From contig NC_030389.2 in the NCBI RefSeq assembly GCF_001625215.2, positions 45,683,454 through 45,747,453 on the forward strand: 64,000 nt of DNA, read 5' to 3'. Under the pieces are notes generated by a model, which ran no database searches, was not told where the DNA came from, and saw only the letters and a program-made list of their open reading frames with translations. Position 1 is the first letter of the stretch, and each line of letters begins with the position of its first letter. This document shows positions 49,001 to 58,451 of the stretch, piece after piece. The position numbers were made by a program, and so were the translations under genes. The DNA is from Daucus carota subsp. sativus (taxonomy: Eukaryota > Streptophyta > Magnoliopsida > Apiales > Apiaceae).

Positions 49001-52000
49001 GAGGACCTTTCTTGGCTGCATTAATCACCATTTGATTATATAATTCAAGAATCACATATTTAGCTTGTAAATATTTTGTTAGGATATACCAATCCAGAAA
49101 GCCTTTTCTTAGCTACCTCAACATGAGGAGCCTTAACCCAATCACTGGTGCCCCCCAGGATAGTTCCTTTATCATAGCGACATATTGCACCCAAGCCAAC
49201 TGTATAAGACTCTGTGACCAAAGCCGCATCAGTGTTCACTTTGACAAAATTGGTAGTCAAGGGCTTCCAAATTGCACTCTTTAACTGGAGCACATTTAGG
49301 CTTACAACACCTTTAGAAAGTCGCCATTTTGTTCTCCAAATCTATCTGCAGGACACTGTGACAAAGTGTTCAAAATCTGTTAGATAAGCATTTAAAAACT
49401 TGCAACATATAATCAATACAAACCAATATGCCTTCCTTCTTTTGTCATAATTGGGGCACAACAAGCTAAATCTTAGACCACTTCACATAAGTTTTAAGTA
49501 ATGCCCCTCCATGGGAATTCATCATAGAAGCTCTCCACACAAATTCTCTATTCTTTGGCATAATGTCAAGGCCCTAAACTAGTTTCCACCAACTTTTTTA
49601 GAATTCTAAGTTTCTGCTACATCTTTCAATGCGCTTCTCTATATCCACTCGTCAAGAATAAATGGCGGGTTGGTAAAACCAACACCATTTTTAGTAGATA
49701 GCCAACTATCTTTTGAAAAGCTAATATTTTCTCTTGATCTTATCCTCCAAAAGCACCCTTATTTGAGAAGCTCCTACACCCGAAGCAAGCTACGCCACAC
49801 TAACGAAGCCTTACAACCACATTTTACTAATAAGGAGAAGCTGATTTTTTGAATACGCCAACCTTGTTTTGCTGGAAAGCTTGATAAAAACACTCCAAAT
49901 CTTTACAACTCATTTCTCCAGAATCTTTACAACTCATTTCTCCAGAATCTTTATAACTCATTTCTCCAGATTTTTAGGTCTGCACGTGGTATCCCATCTC
50001 CCCCAATGAATCTTTTTCTACTATTCTCTTTACCCACCAAAAGCTCGCCATCTCTCTATAAACGTCTCTAATAATAAGCCTTAAACAACTCAAACATTAG
50101 TTAGGAATCGATTGAATGACCGATTTCCATTAAGATTTTCTTCTCCGCTTTAGAGAACATACTTCGTTTCCAACCATACACTCTTTTTAATGCCACTATC
50201 CACTCTACTAACAAAACATATCTCAGATTTACAAAAAAAATAGTAATTGCCCCGGCACTTTTTCATACTTTATTACGCTTTCTTTAATATTTATACACTC
50301 ACTAATCTCAGCATTGCAAAAGAGCAAACTATCGTCCATAAAAAAGAGGTGAAAAACATAAATGTCACTCAATTCGAGCCCAATCCTTTAATTTCGCCAT
50401 CCTCATCTTTTTTACAAAGAATATTGCCTCGAAATTCTCTATTAATTAACCACAGCCCTTTTTCTGGAATAATATGCCTCAAAATTCTATATTAATTAAT
50501 ATAGAAAAAGAAACAGAAGCTATACACTTTTCAATAAACTTAATTCATCTCTCGGCATAACTATCTTTCTCATCACCCGAACAACAAAAACCGTTCAACC
50601 CTGTCATAAGCTTTAGCCATATCAATTTGCTCTGCCAGTTTCTTGCTGATCTTTTTTCATTGTATATAGAACTCCAAAAGCAGTAATAGAGCTATCATGA
50701 ACTTGTCTATTTCCAAAAAAGGCCCCTTGATATTTTGAAATTGTACATTCTAGCGTAGTTTAAGTCTATTAGCAATGTATTTTCAAAATCATCCAACCCT
50801 GGGGCCTTGGAGGGATCATGATCAGCAAGAGCAACACGAATATCCTCTCTACTGAAATCTTTCAGCAACATTCATTACACTCCGCAGAAATTTTCCCTTC
50901 ACATTGGCTCTGAGTAAGCCAAAAAATCTTCTTTAATGGGAATATTAGTTGGGAGGATGTCTCTAAAATAATAAGAAAACCATCTCATTTACATTCCTAT
51001 CTGTTTGTCATAACCCATTCAAGTCTTTAGCTCCCTTTATTTCTTTCTTTTTCCTCCATCTCCATCTGGTAGCTTTAGAATGAATACATTTGGTATTTTT
51101 ATCACCTTTTGCAAGCCAGATGATTTTGCTTCTAAATTTCCTACTAAAGAAGCATATTATTCACCTTCCTCCATTTTTCTCAATCCTCCACAAAAATAAT
51201 TAGTTAGAACATTTAGTATTTGTTTCTTCTTATCAAATTCTTTGTGCATCTCTTCCTTCTTTTTGAAATACCACATTTCAATGCATTATCACAATTGTTT
51301 AACTTCCCAACTAATATTATTTCACTTCCATTACAGCTAGTAGGTCTAGAAATAATTTTAATAATAGACCTGCATTGATTCCAAGCTGATTCATAATGAA
51401 ACCACTATCAAGAGATTCTTCCCCAATACGTTCGTCTCACTTTTTGCACCAAGTGAGTTCATTCCCTATTTTATTAAACTCAAACGCACCAAAATCATCC
51501 ATTGTTTTTCTAAAATTTCACAACTGATTGTTTTACTACACCATCAGAATAGTCCCTAATATCACAATCACTTCTCATCTACAACCCTAACATCATAAGG
51601 AACAAACCTCCCCGGATTATAGACTCATCAATTGTATTCTCCGCCTTGAACTGAACATTTCCTCTCAAAATACAGTTGGCCAAGTAATTCATTTTAATCG
51701 AAATAATCTTACCAGCCGTGCTTCCAATTTTCCCATATTTTCACTAGTAATCATCTCGTTCTAAACATTCATAGCCCTAAGCCACATGTGAAATTTTTAT
51801 AGTTCTCCAACTTCCCATCTACCACTCACTCAGCCACCTGTCTATAGTATACACATTATAAATCCAAGGAACTTTCTCAACTAATAATTTACACATCTTC
51901 CCATTTGTACAGTTATCCCCAGTAATGGGTCGATTCCCTTCATGGTAATTAATCTCCTCTTCCTGTTCTTTGTATTAACAATAATGATTAGACAATTCTA

Positions 52001-52144
52001 TGGTGTCAATAATTGAGGTCGTATTAATCATCTAAGATGTTTGTGTGTTCATGTCATCTTCTGCAGTGCGGATCAGGGCGTTCTGTAGCTCCCATCAAGG
52101 CTGGTTTTGTTGCAAGGGTTGGACGAAGAAAGCCTGGGACATGA
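46046..52144 (+). CDS. EIF2 BETA: Eukaryotic translation initiation factor 2 subunit beta (eIF2-beta)
   Basis: Nine exons: 46046-46078, 46345-46453, 46603-46658, 46741-46789, 47190-47269, 47351-47496, 47859-48001, 48512-48597, 52067-52144. The phases close to 259 residues, close to other plant eIF2-beta proteins. Two lysine blocks (Lys19-25 and Lys60-65) are the N-terminal K-boxes that bind eIF5 and eIF2B-epsilon. The core has [30 protein letters not shown] and [17 protein letters not shown]2-C2 zinc finger follows (Cys211/214, Cys232/235), ending [13 protein letters not shown]. The protein is part of the eIF2 ternary complex delivering Met-tRNAi. The final intron (48598-52066) has a GC donor (CAG|GCAAGT) and contains a decayed LINE. 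Exon 1 is short and the least certain. The gene is divergent from SCD2 and convergent with SCR. Confidence 0.93.
48101..48335. mobile_element. Small TIR element in a TA/CA tract, eIF2-beta intron 7
   Basis: Left CTCTAATACAAACCAAAT and right, reversed, CTCCAATACAAACCTCCT form imperfect inverted ends. ACAAACTACAAA recurs inverted on both sides. It sits between ACATACATATACA and CTATATATATGTG, so it again targets a TA-rich microsatellite like the element at 30661. Confidence 0.55.
48780..51900 (-). pseudogene. Decayed L1-type LINE in the last eIF2-beta intron
   Basis: On the minus strand, in broken frames and in the correct order: RT start ([17 protein letters not shown], 50870-50790), [11 protein letters not shown] (50640-50580), active site [12 protein letters not shown] (about 50350-50310), [10 protein letters not shown] (50185-50130), and RNase H ([10 protein letters not shown], 49255-49200; [16 protein letters not shown], 48945-48890). 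Many stops and indels; the longest open piece is 77 codons. A 23-base unit (AATCTTTACAACTCATTTC...) is repeated three times at 49898-49970. Boundaries are approximate. It sits antisense to the host gene. Confidence 0.8.
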
Positions 52145-52922
52145 ATAAAAAGTTTTGGCGGGAACGATGAAAGCTCCTTCAAATTTATAAGAATATCAAT
52201 TAATTTTATATAACATGTTTCAGTGATTCTGGTCATCTGTTGTAATTTGATTTTTCTTCAGAGGCCACCAGTATGCCTCTGCTACACTCTGTGTACATTC
52301 ACTAAATGCTGGCTAATTGAGAATCACTATTGACATGTCTTCTGCAAATTTCTTTCCTGAAGAATGTTATGGAACTCTAGCAGGTATGGCAGTAGTGGAT
52401 GAAATAAAACAGATACTTTAATTATCTCGGAATGATGCAACTTTTGTTGATAACGTAGATGACATACTAGCGATCTGCATTTAGCAAAATACTCGGCATC
52501 ATTTATGAGTGAGTTCACGGTGTGTACTTCAGCTTAAACCAAATGAGTGGGAAGGAGGTATAATTTAGTACAGATAATTTAGATATGCGATTTTAGTTAC
52601 AAACTCAACAAATGTAAAAAAGATGCGTTGCTAAACAGATAAATTAATGAAGAATGCTAATAATATTGGCCAAAACGAAATTTGAAAGCATGCCTTTTCT
52701 CTTATGCAAGGCAGTACATCTCAAAGCATATAATAGTGAGTGAGCAACTTGATATATTGTGCCCTATGACAATGGTAATTATCCTTTCAATATTCATTCT
52801 AAGAATATGACATGACAACAGATAAAAGAGACAAAAGTGACCTACATACAGAAGAAAATTGCGATTGATGTCATCAACTTATAATGGCTGTAAGACGTAG
52901 CTAGCTAGCTGGATGATACTAA
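52145..52922. other. Convergent intergenic region between eIF2-beta and SCR
   Basis: About 780 bases between two stop codons on opposite strands. It should contain both 3' UTRs. No other gene recognised. Confidence 0.5.
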
Positions 52923-53584
52923 TTAGTTGTAAAGTGGTTTCCAAGCAGAAGCTGTGAGCAAGCAAAGATCTTTCCAACCAAGTTTGAGAGTGCCATTATC
53001 CTCGACCAAGGTGTAACCATCAGAAGGGAACATCCCAAGCAAGAGAGTGGCCTGTGCGGCTGCATTCCCAGCCAAAGAGATTCCCTTGAATCCAGATTGT
53101 TGAAGCTTCTCCCGCCAGTTGAATCTCAACTCACCACCTCCACTCCTTGAAGGCCCCCCCACAGCTAGGACATTCTTTATCTCCCTCGATAGCAACTGCT
53201 GCTCCACCACATGCCTCTCCTCGCTTTCCTCCCCATAGCTTGCTCCGAGCGAGTCGAATAATGCAGAGAAGTAATGTATGGCCTCCACAAACCTTCCCAA
53301 GAAGGAATCAGCTGTGTGACTCAGGTCTTGCTCTACCACGGTTACTACTTTTGGGGCCAATCTGCATACAGTAAGTGTACCACATTGATAAGTGATATTT
53401 ACTAATCTACTTTCTGATGCTAGTACTTAGAAGAATTTTGCCTATAGTATAAGACATTAGTAAATCTAGAATAGTCAATCCTGACGAACTCACGTTAATT
53501 TTGTGTTTGGAGAGGGAAGATTTCATACACATATCTGCAGATTCTATGAATTATTTATTTATTAATTTATTTGTGTGTGTGTGT

Positions 53585-53620
<36 letters not shown>

Positions 53621-55530
53621 CGACAATTGGAACAGAGGAAACAAAAACTTTGAACATTTACACAATAATATAGTTTACATCTCATCTCATTTCATTCTCT
53701 TCATTTTTATTCATTTTAACCAGCCATAGCATTAGATTTATTGAGCAGGCACTAGCGCAAAATGCAGAGTAGAATTGGATCAAAGGTGTAATAGAAAGAC
53801 TAAGGTTCTTAAATTAGTAATTACCTTTTCAAGAGCGAGAGCGTGTTTGCATCAGAGCCTGTGACATCGTAGAGTGAATGCTGTAACCAGTGAACCGCAA
53901 CTGCCTCTTTTTTGCTCACGTTAATTCTTTCAGGATCTAGATTCCCAACTTTGTCAGCAACTGGGGAGAACTCAAATGGGAGCCCTAACTTATCAGCAAA
54001 GTCCGACAAGCGCTTACCAGTGGCTTCTAAAGCCTCCATACAAGTGCCAAAACCTGTGAGTCGAACGGAAGGAGGTCCTCCAGGTCGAGAAGCCAAGATA
54101 TGGAAGAGTCCCGGCCATTGGAGGCCTTGCATGATGTCAAGGTCTATGATATGCACCCTGTCCTCCCTCTCAAAAGCTTCCTGTATGGCCTGGTTTGCAG
54201 TAAAGTGTGAGAACTTAACAAAGGGGCTGATACCGTTAAAAACCTGGAATGCTGAAGCCATTTTCTGGCCATGAGGAGGCACCATTGTTGTGGGAAGAGA
54301 AGCATAGATTCCTAAGCAAGAGCTAACTAATCTGGCCGACATTGCCTCTGAGAAGTAAGCGCCCACCCTTTGAGCGGACGTTCCAAAAGGTGTGGACAGT
54401 TGTGAAATTTCCAATAGCATAGTACTGGCCTCCTCAAAATTGTCTGCAGAGACGGCCTCCGCACACTGCAGGAGTAGTTTGAGCAGGTACAGACCTTCTT
54501 CGTCCCTCTTCAGCTGTCGTATGTCTTCTTTTCTCTTTTCCCTAAAAACTGCCGCATCATCCATAACTTGTGATGCATCGGCTGCTGCTGGAGGAGGTGG
54601 CAGCATCGAGTCCTCGTGCATTTTAATTTGGTTTGACAACATGACAGGAATATGGGCAGTAGGCATGGCCTCGTTACTGCTAGTTGCTGTTTGTGGAAGT
54701 TCCCAATTGTTGTAATGGTTGACAGAAGCAGAAGCAGAAGCAGCAACAGCAACAAAGTTATCGACGTCCACAAGACCAGTTGGAGGTGCAGCTGAGGATG
54801 GATGTAATTGGGGTGTTACTTTAGAAGTAATTTGAAGATTATGATGATAGTGAGGATACTGGGAATTTCTAATAGCCGGTGATGTTGTTTCCTTTCTCAT
54901 AGTGTCTGGATCCATTGTTGTGGTAGTGGTCAAAGTGCGGAGTCTACTCTCAAGTAGTGAGGCCAGGCTAGGATTGCAGGGGTGAATGATTTCTTTAACA
55001 TTTTGAAGAAGCTGGGGTATTGAGACAGGGGACGAGCTGTGAAGAAGATCTTTGATGATGCCATCGATCCATGCCATTGCAGCGCTGCTATCAGAATTGC
55101 TATCTGTACCAACTTGAGTTCCAATTGGACTAGTAGTGGTAGTTGGCGTTATGAGTGGGACTATGGGCGGAGAAGATAACAACGGTTGCTGCTGCTGCTG
55201 CAGCACTGGCGGAAATAAGGGCAGGCCCGAGAAAACACAAACGGATGGAGAAGCAGATTGATGAGATGATCCGTCCATTATACAAGTGCTGGTGTTGATA
55301 GCAGAGGAAGAGAACATTACGGTGGTGGTGGAGTAGTTGGGAATTTGTGGGTGGTTAGAAGAACCGGTATTATTATAATTACCATTGCTGATATTATTCA
55401 CGACTACACCTGCAGCATGGAGACCAATGGTTTGAGGATTTAAATTAGTCGCTCGGCGGCCCGAAAATCTGTTGCGGCATTCATCGCCTGGTTGAACTTC
55501 CATCTCGGAAGCTAGCCTCTTCCTCACCAT
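52923..55530 (-). CDS. SCR: SCARECROW, GRAS-family transcription regulator
   Basis: Two exons, minus strand: 55530-53825 and 53361-52923, one GT-AG intron, 714 residues (Arabidopsis SCR is about 650). The start is [10 protein letters not shown], the conserved SCR motif; upstream in-frame codons lack an ATG, so the longer N-terminus of Arabidopsis SCR is absent or lies in another exon. The variable N-terminal half is rich in Ser, Thr, Asn and Pro, with a short poly-Gln (111-115) and the SCR-specific [21 protein letters not shown] block (about 153-180). GRAS domain from about 344: LHRI with [18 protein letters not shown] at 459-463, [21 protein letters not shown], and a C-terminal SAW (SAWKPLYN). 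SCR with SHORT-ROOT specifies endodermis and quiescent centre in the nucleus. Two Stowaway MITEs lie 170-800 bases upstream. Confidence 0.96.
53571..53620. repeat. (TG)n followed by a 36-base poly(G) run in the SCR intron
   Basis: TGTGTGTGTG leads into an uninterrupted G tract at 53585-53620 on the plus strand (poly-C in the SCR transcript). Such long mononucleotide G runs are rare and are often sequencing or assembly trouble spots. Confidence 0.9.
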
Positions 55531-55698
55531 TGATTTATTGCTGCACTGAAGGGACCAAGAAAAAGCTGACAGAAGATTAAATGTGTAAAAGACGTTCAAC
55601 TTTTACACGCCAACCCAGCTCCATCCCTTAACAAAAAGTTTTTACTGTTCAGAATGCCAATGTACGTTTGGTACTGCATATGTATACTTAAATTTATA

Positions 55699-56001
55699 CT
55701 CCCTCCGTCCCTATTTATCTGTCCACTTTGGAAGTTAAAATTTGTCCCTATTTATCTGTCCATTTATACTTTCAAAACTAATTTAATGATAGTTTTTCAA
55801 ATATATCTTCATAATTTCAATTTTCAAGGCTTGACTTATTTAAAATTTGGTTGAATTTATGTTTTCAAGACATAAAGTAGGAGTATTCCACCATTTTCAA
55901 GATATTAATTAGAGGTATTTAATGAAAAAGTTTACACAATCAATTATTCCTTAGTATGTGTTTTTTTTCCAAAGTGGACAGATAAATAGGGACGGAGGGA
56001 G
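55699..56001. mobile_element. Stowaway-type MITE, SCR-proximal copy
   Basis: 303 bases with CTCCCTCCGTCCCTATTTAT at the left and its inverse at the right, flanked by TA (55697-55698, 56002-56003). The interior carries ATTTATCTGTCCA and TGGACAGATAAAT as inverted subterminal repeats. Lies about 170 bases upstream of the SCR start codon. Confidence 0.9.
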
Positions 56002-56021
56002 TACTAGTTAGTTTTATACTA

Positions 56022-56325
56022 CTCCCTCCGTCCCTATTTATCTGTCCATTTTGGAAGTAAAAATTTGTCCCTATTTATCTGTCCATTTATACTTTTGAAA
56101 CTAATTTAATGATAGTTTTTCAAATATATCTCCATAATTTCAATTTTCAAGGCTTGACTTATTTAAAACTTAGTCGAATTCATGTTTTCAAGACATAAAA
56201 TAGGAGTATTCCACCATTTTCAAGATATTGATTAGAGATATTAAATGAAAAAGTTCATACAATCAATTATTCCTTGGTATGTGTTTTTTTTTCCAAAATG
56301 GACAGATAAAAAGGGACGGAGGGAG
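56022..56325. mobile_element. Stowaway-type MITE, second copy
   Basis: 304 bases, same orientation and nearly the same sequence as the copy at 55699, with its own TA flanks (56020-56021, 56326-56327). The two are separated by only 20 bases. Confidence 0.9.
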
Positions 56326-56327
56326 TA

Positions 56328-56965
56328 CTATATGTTTACTCCCAAGCCAAACTCCGCCAGCCAAATCTGGGAACCCAATGCACCTCCATCTCCTCTCTCA
56401 TTTTCCTATAAATGTTACTGTAATGTATTTATATATATGGTTCCAAGCTAAAAGACCAGGAGATAGAGTCAAAGAGGGGGTCCAGATGAAGAAATAAAGA
56501 GACATAAAAACACACAAGAAGCAAACAAGCGAGTTAGTAAATTGGGCAGTGTGAAAAAGGTGCATGATGATGCCTTTGAAAGCAAAATGTCAAACGCTAC
56601 GTTGCATCTTGGGAAATTGGATGGATTGACAGCTCCCTCACCTCCACCTCGACAACCACACTCAGTACTGCCATTTTCTCATAACTCTCCTCTCTCCTCT
56701 TCGGGAGCATCTACTTCCACCGTTTCAATTGTTTAGATCGGGTGTGGCCTCTGCAATTGATAATTTAATTTGAATTTTCTTAAAAAATATTTATTATCTA
56801 ATTTAATTTTTATAAAAAGAATTTTTTTTCAAATGTGAATAACTGTGATACTCACAAGGCTGCTACACTTTTTGAACTTGGCATCAGCTGCTTTGTACAT
56901 GTTCCTCAAGAGAACAATGAATTCAAATGAGTATTTAAATACTAAAATCTAGCTAGAAGTTTATA
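56328..56965. other. Distal SCR upstream region
   Basis: Holds a plus-strand open frame (56542-56736, 64 codons as tracked) with a Pro/Ser-rich end but no ATG-supported family match. Nothing else recognised before the Copia element. Confidence 0.35.
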
Positions 56966-56970
56966 GTTTC

Positions 56971-57193
56971 TAATGAATATACTGCACTCAGTGTAGATAA
57001 ATACAGTAATATAGAATTCATAGATAGAGATGCAGTAAGCTGATTTAGTTAGTGAGTTAGTTACAACAAACTCTAGTGAATATTCTAGTGAATATTCTAT
57101 ACAATCTGTGTATATAAGTTGAGCACAAGCTGTAGTTCTGAATTCATTCAATACAACACCACATTTACTTTCTCTCTCACAAAAAATGTAACA
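56971..57193 (+). repeat. 5' LTR of the Copia element
   Basis: TAATGAATATACTGC...AATGTAACA. The start is placed from the GTTTC target duplication; a TG start two or three bases in is the conventional reading. A TATA-like TGTATATAAG lies at about 57111, upstream of the likely R region. Confidence 0.9.
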
Positions 57194-57211
57194 TGGTATC
57201 AGAGCGGTAAC
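57194..57211 (+). other. Primer-binding site, initiator tRNA-Met
   Basis: TGGTATCAGAGCGGTAAC follows the 5' LTR directly. TGGTATCAGAGC is the canonical complement of the tRNA-iMet 3' end in plant Copia elements. Confidence 0.93.
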
Positions 57212-57362
57212 GATCTCACCGGACTTCCACTCGCTATCAGATTCTCGCCGAAAAATTCTGTTTCTCATCTTCTTCACAGGTGTTTCTTTCTCTGTATATA
57301 GCAATTTCTCTCTTTCAATCAACTGTTCTTGCCTTTATTTCTGCATTTACTGTACAATCATC

Positions 57363-58451
57363 ATGTCTTCCACTCGTACGAACATCTCAAACACAAATCA
57401 AGATCCGTCTAGCGTTTATTACATTCATCCATCCGATGCATCCACAAATCAGCTTGTTTCTGTGAAATTCAATGGTACTGGTTACCATACCTGGAAGAGA
57501 TCTATGGTTATTACTCTCTCCACTAAAAACAAGCTCGGTTTTGTCAATGGCACAATACCTGTTCCAGATCCTACTAGTGTTGAGTATCAGTACTGGGAAC
57601 GTTGCAATAATCTTGTCATTTCTTGGATTCTGTTTAATCTTGATGAGGAAATTGCTTCTAGTGTCTTGTTTTCTGATTCTGCTAAAGAGATTTGGGACGA
57701 TTTAGAGGCTAGGTTTGGATGTACTTCTATGACTCAGACTTACTCTCTTGAACAAAAACTGCTTGAGTTAAAACAAGGCACTGATTCTGTCTCTACGTTC
57801 TTCACTAAGATGAAAGCTGTTTGGAATGGATTGAATGATGCAGATCCAATTGTTCGCTGTACTTGCAACAATTGCACTTGCAATGTCAACTTGAAGATTC
57901 AACAAAAGGAACAAGCTCGTAGGCTTCTGCAATTTATGATGAGGCTCAATGAATGCTTCAGTGTTGTTCGAGGCAACATTATGATGATGAATCCTCTGCC
58001 AACTATTCAACAGGCTTACAGGTTGTTTGCTCAAGAAGAAAATCACAAACAACTCTCTAATCTCACATCACAGACTGAGTCTCTTGCTTTTGCTGCTGAT
58101 AAGAAGACAGTCTCTAATCCCAGCACTAATTCTAAGTCATTCTCCAAGCCTGGACAATTCAAGAAAGGAGGAAAACCGACTTACTACTGTAATCATTGCA
58201 AAGTATCTGGTCATAGCATGGAGAGATGCTTCAAACTCCATGGTTATCCCCCTGGTTTTCAGCCTCGAAAAGTTGCTGCTATGTCTGAGCACCAAAATTC
58301 TGCACAAGATACAGATGCTGTTCCTACTTTCAGTCAAGATCAGTATAATCATCTGATGAATCTCATTGAACACACATCACCAGATCATAGTGATGTTGCC
58401 AGCACTTCAGATTCCTCTAAACATGCTTTATTGGCAGGTACTACTATCTGA
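57363..58451 (+). CDS. Gag protein of the Copia element
   Basis: 362 codons from the ATG at 57363 to TGA at 58449-58451. The N-terminal half is a UBN2-type Copia gag (YHTWKRSMVITLSTKNKLGF, then WDDLEARFG, then QTYSLEQKLLELKQG). Near residue 270 is a CCHC zinc knuckle, CNHCKVSGHSMERC, followed by FKLHGYPPGF. The same frame continues past the TGA into the protease, so the stop either separates gag from pol or is a mutation. Confidence 0.9.
   Translation: MSSTRTNISNTNQDPSSVYYIHPSDASTNQLVSVKFNGTGYHTWKRSMVITLSTKNKLGFVNGTIPVPDPTSVEYQYWERCNNLVISWILFNLDEEIASSVLFSDSAKEIWDDLEARFGCTSMTQTYSLEQKLLELKQGTDSVSTFFTKMKAVWNGLNDADPIVRCTCNNCTCNVNLKIQQKEQARRLLQFMMRLNECFSVVRGNIMMMNPLPTIQQAYRLFAQEENHKQLSNLTSQTESLAFAADKKTVSNPSTNSKSFSKPGQFKKGGKPTYYCNHCKVSGHSMERCFKLHGYPPGFQPRKVAAMSEHQNSAQDTDAVPTFSQDQYNHLMNLIEHTSPDHSDVASTSDSSKHALLAGTTI

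Noticed and set aside
53585..53620. Poly(G) as a structured regulatory element
   Set aside because: Reported only as a repeat; a functional role cannot be separated from an assembly artefact without reads.
56542..56736. Small Pro/Ser-rich plus-strand frame upstream of SCR
   Set aside because: No family match, no clear promoter or stop context, and it lies antisense in the SCR upstream region.
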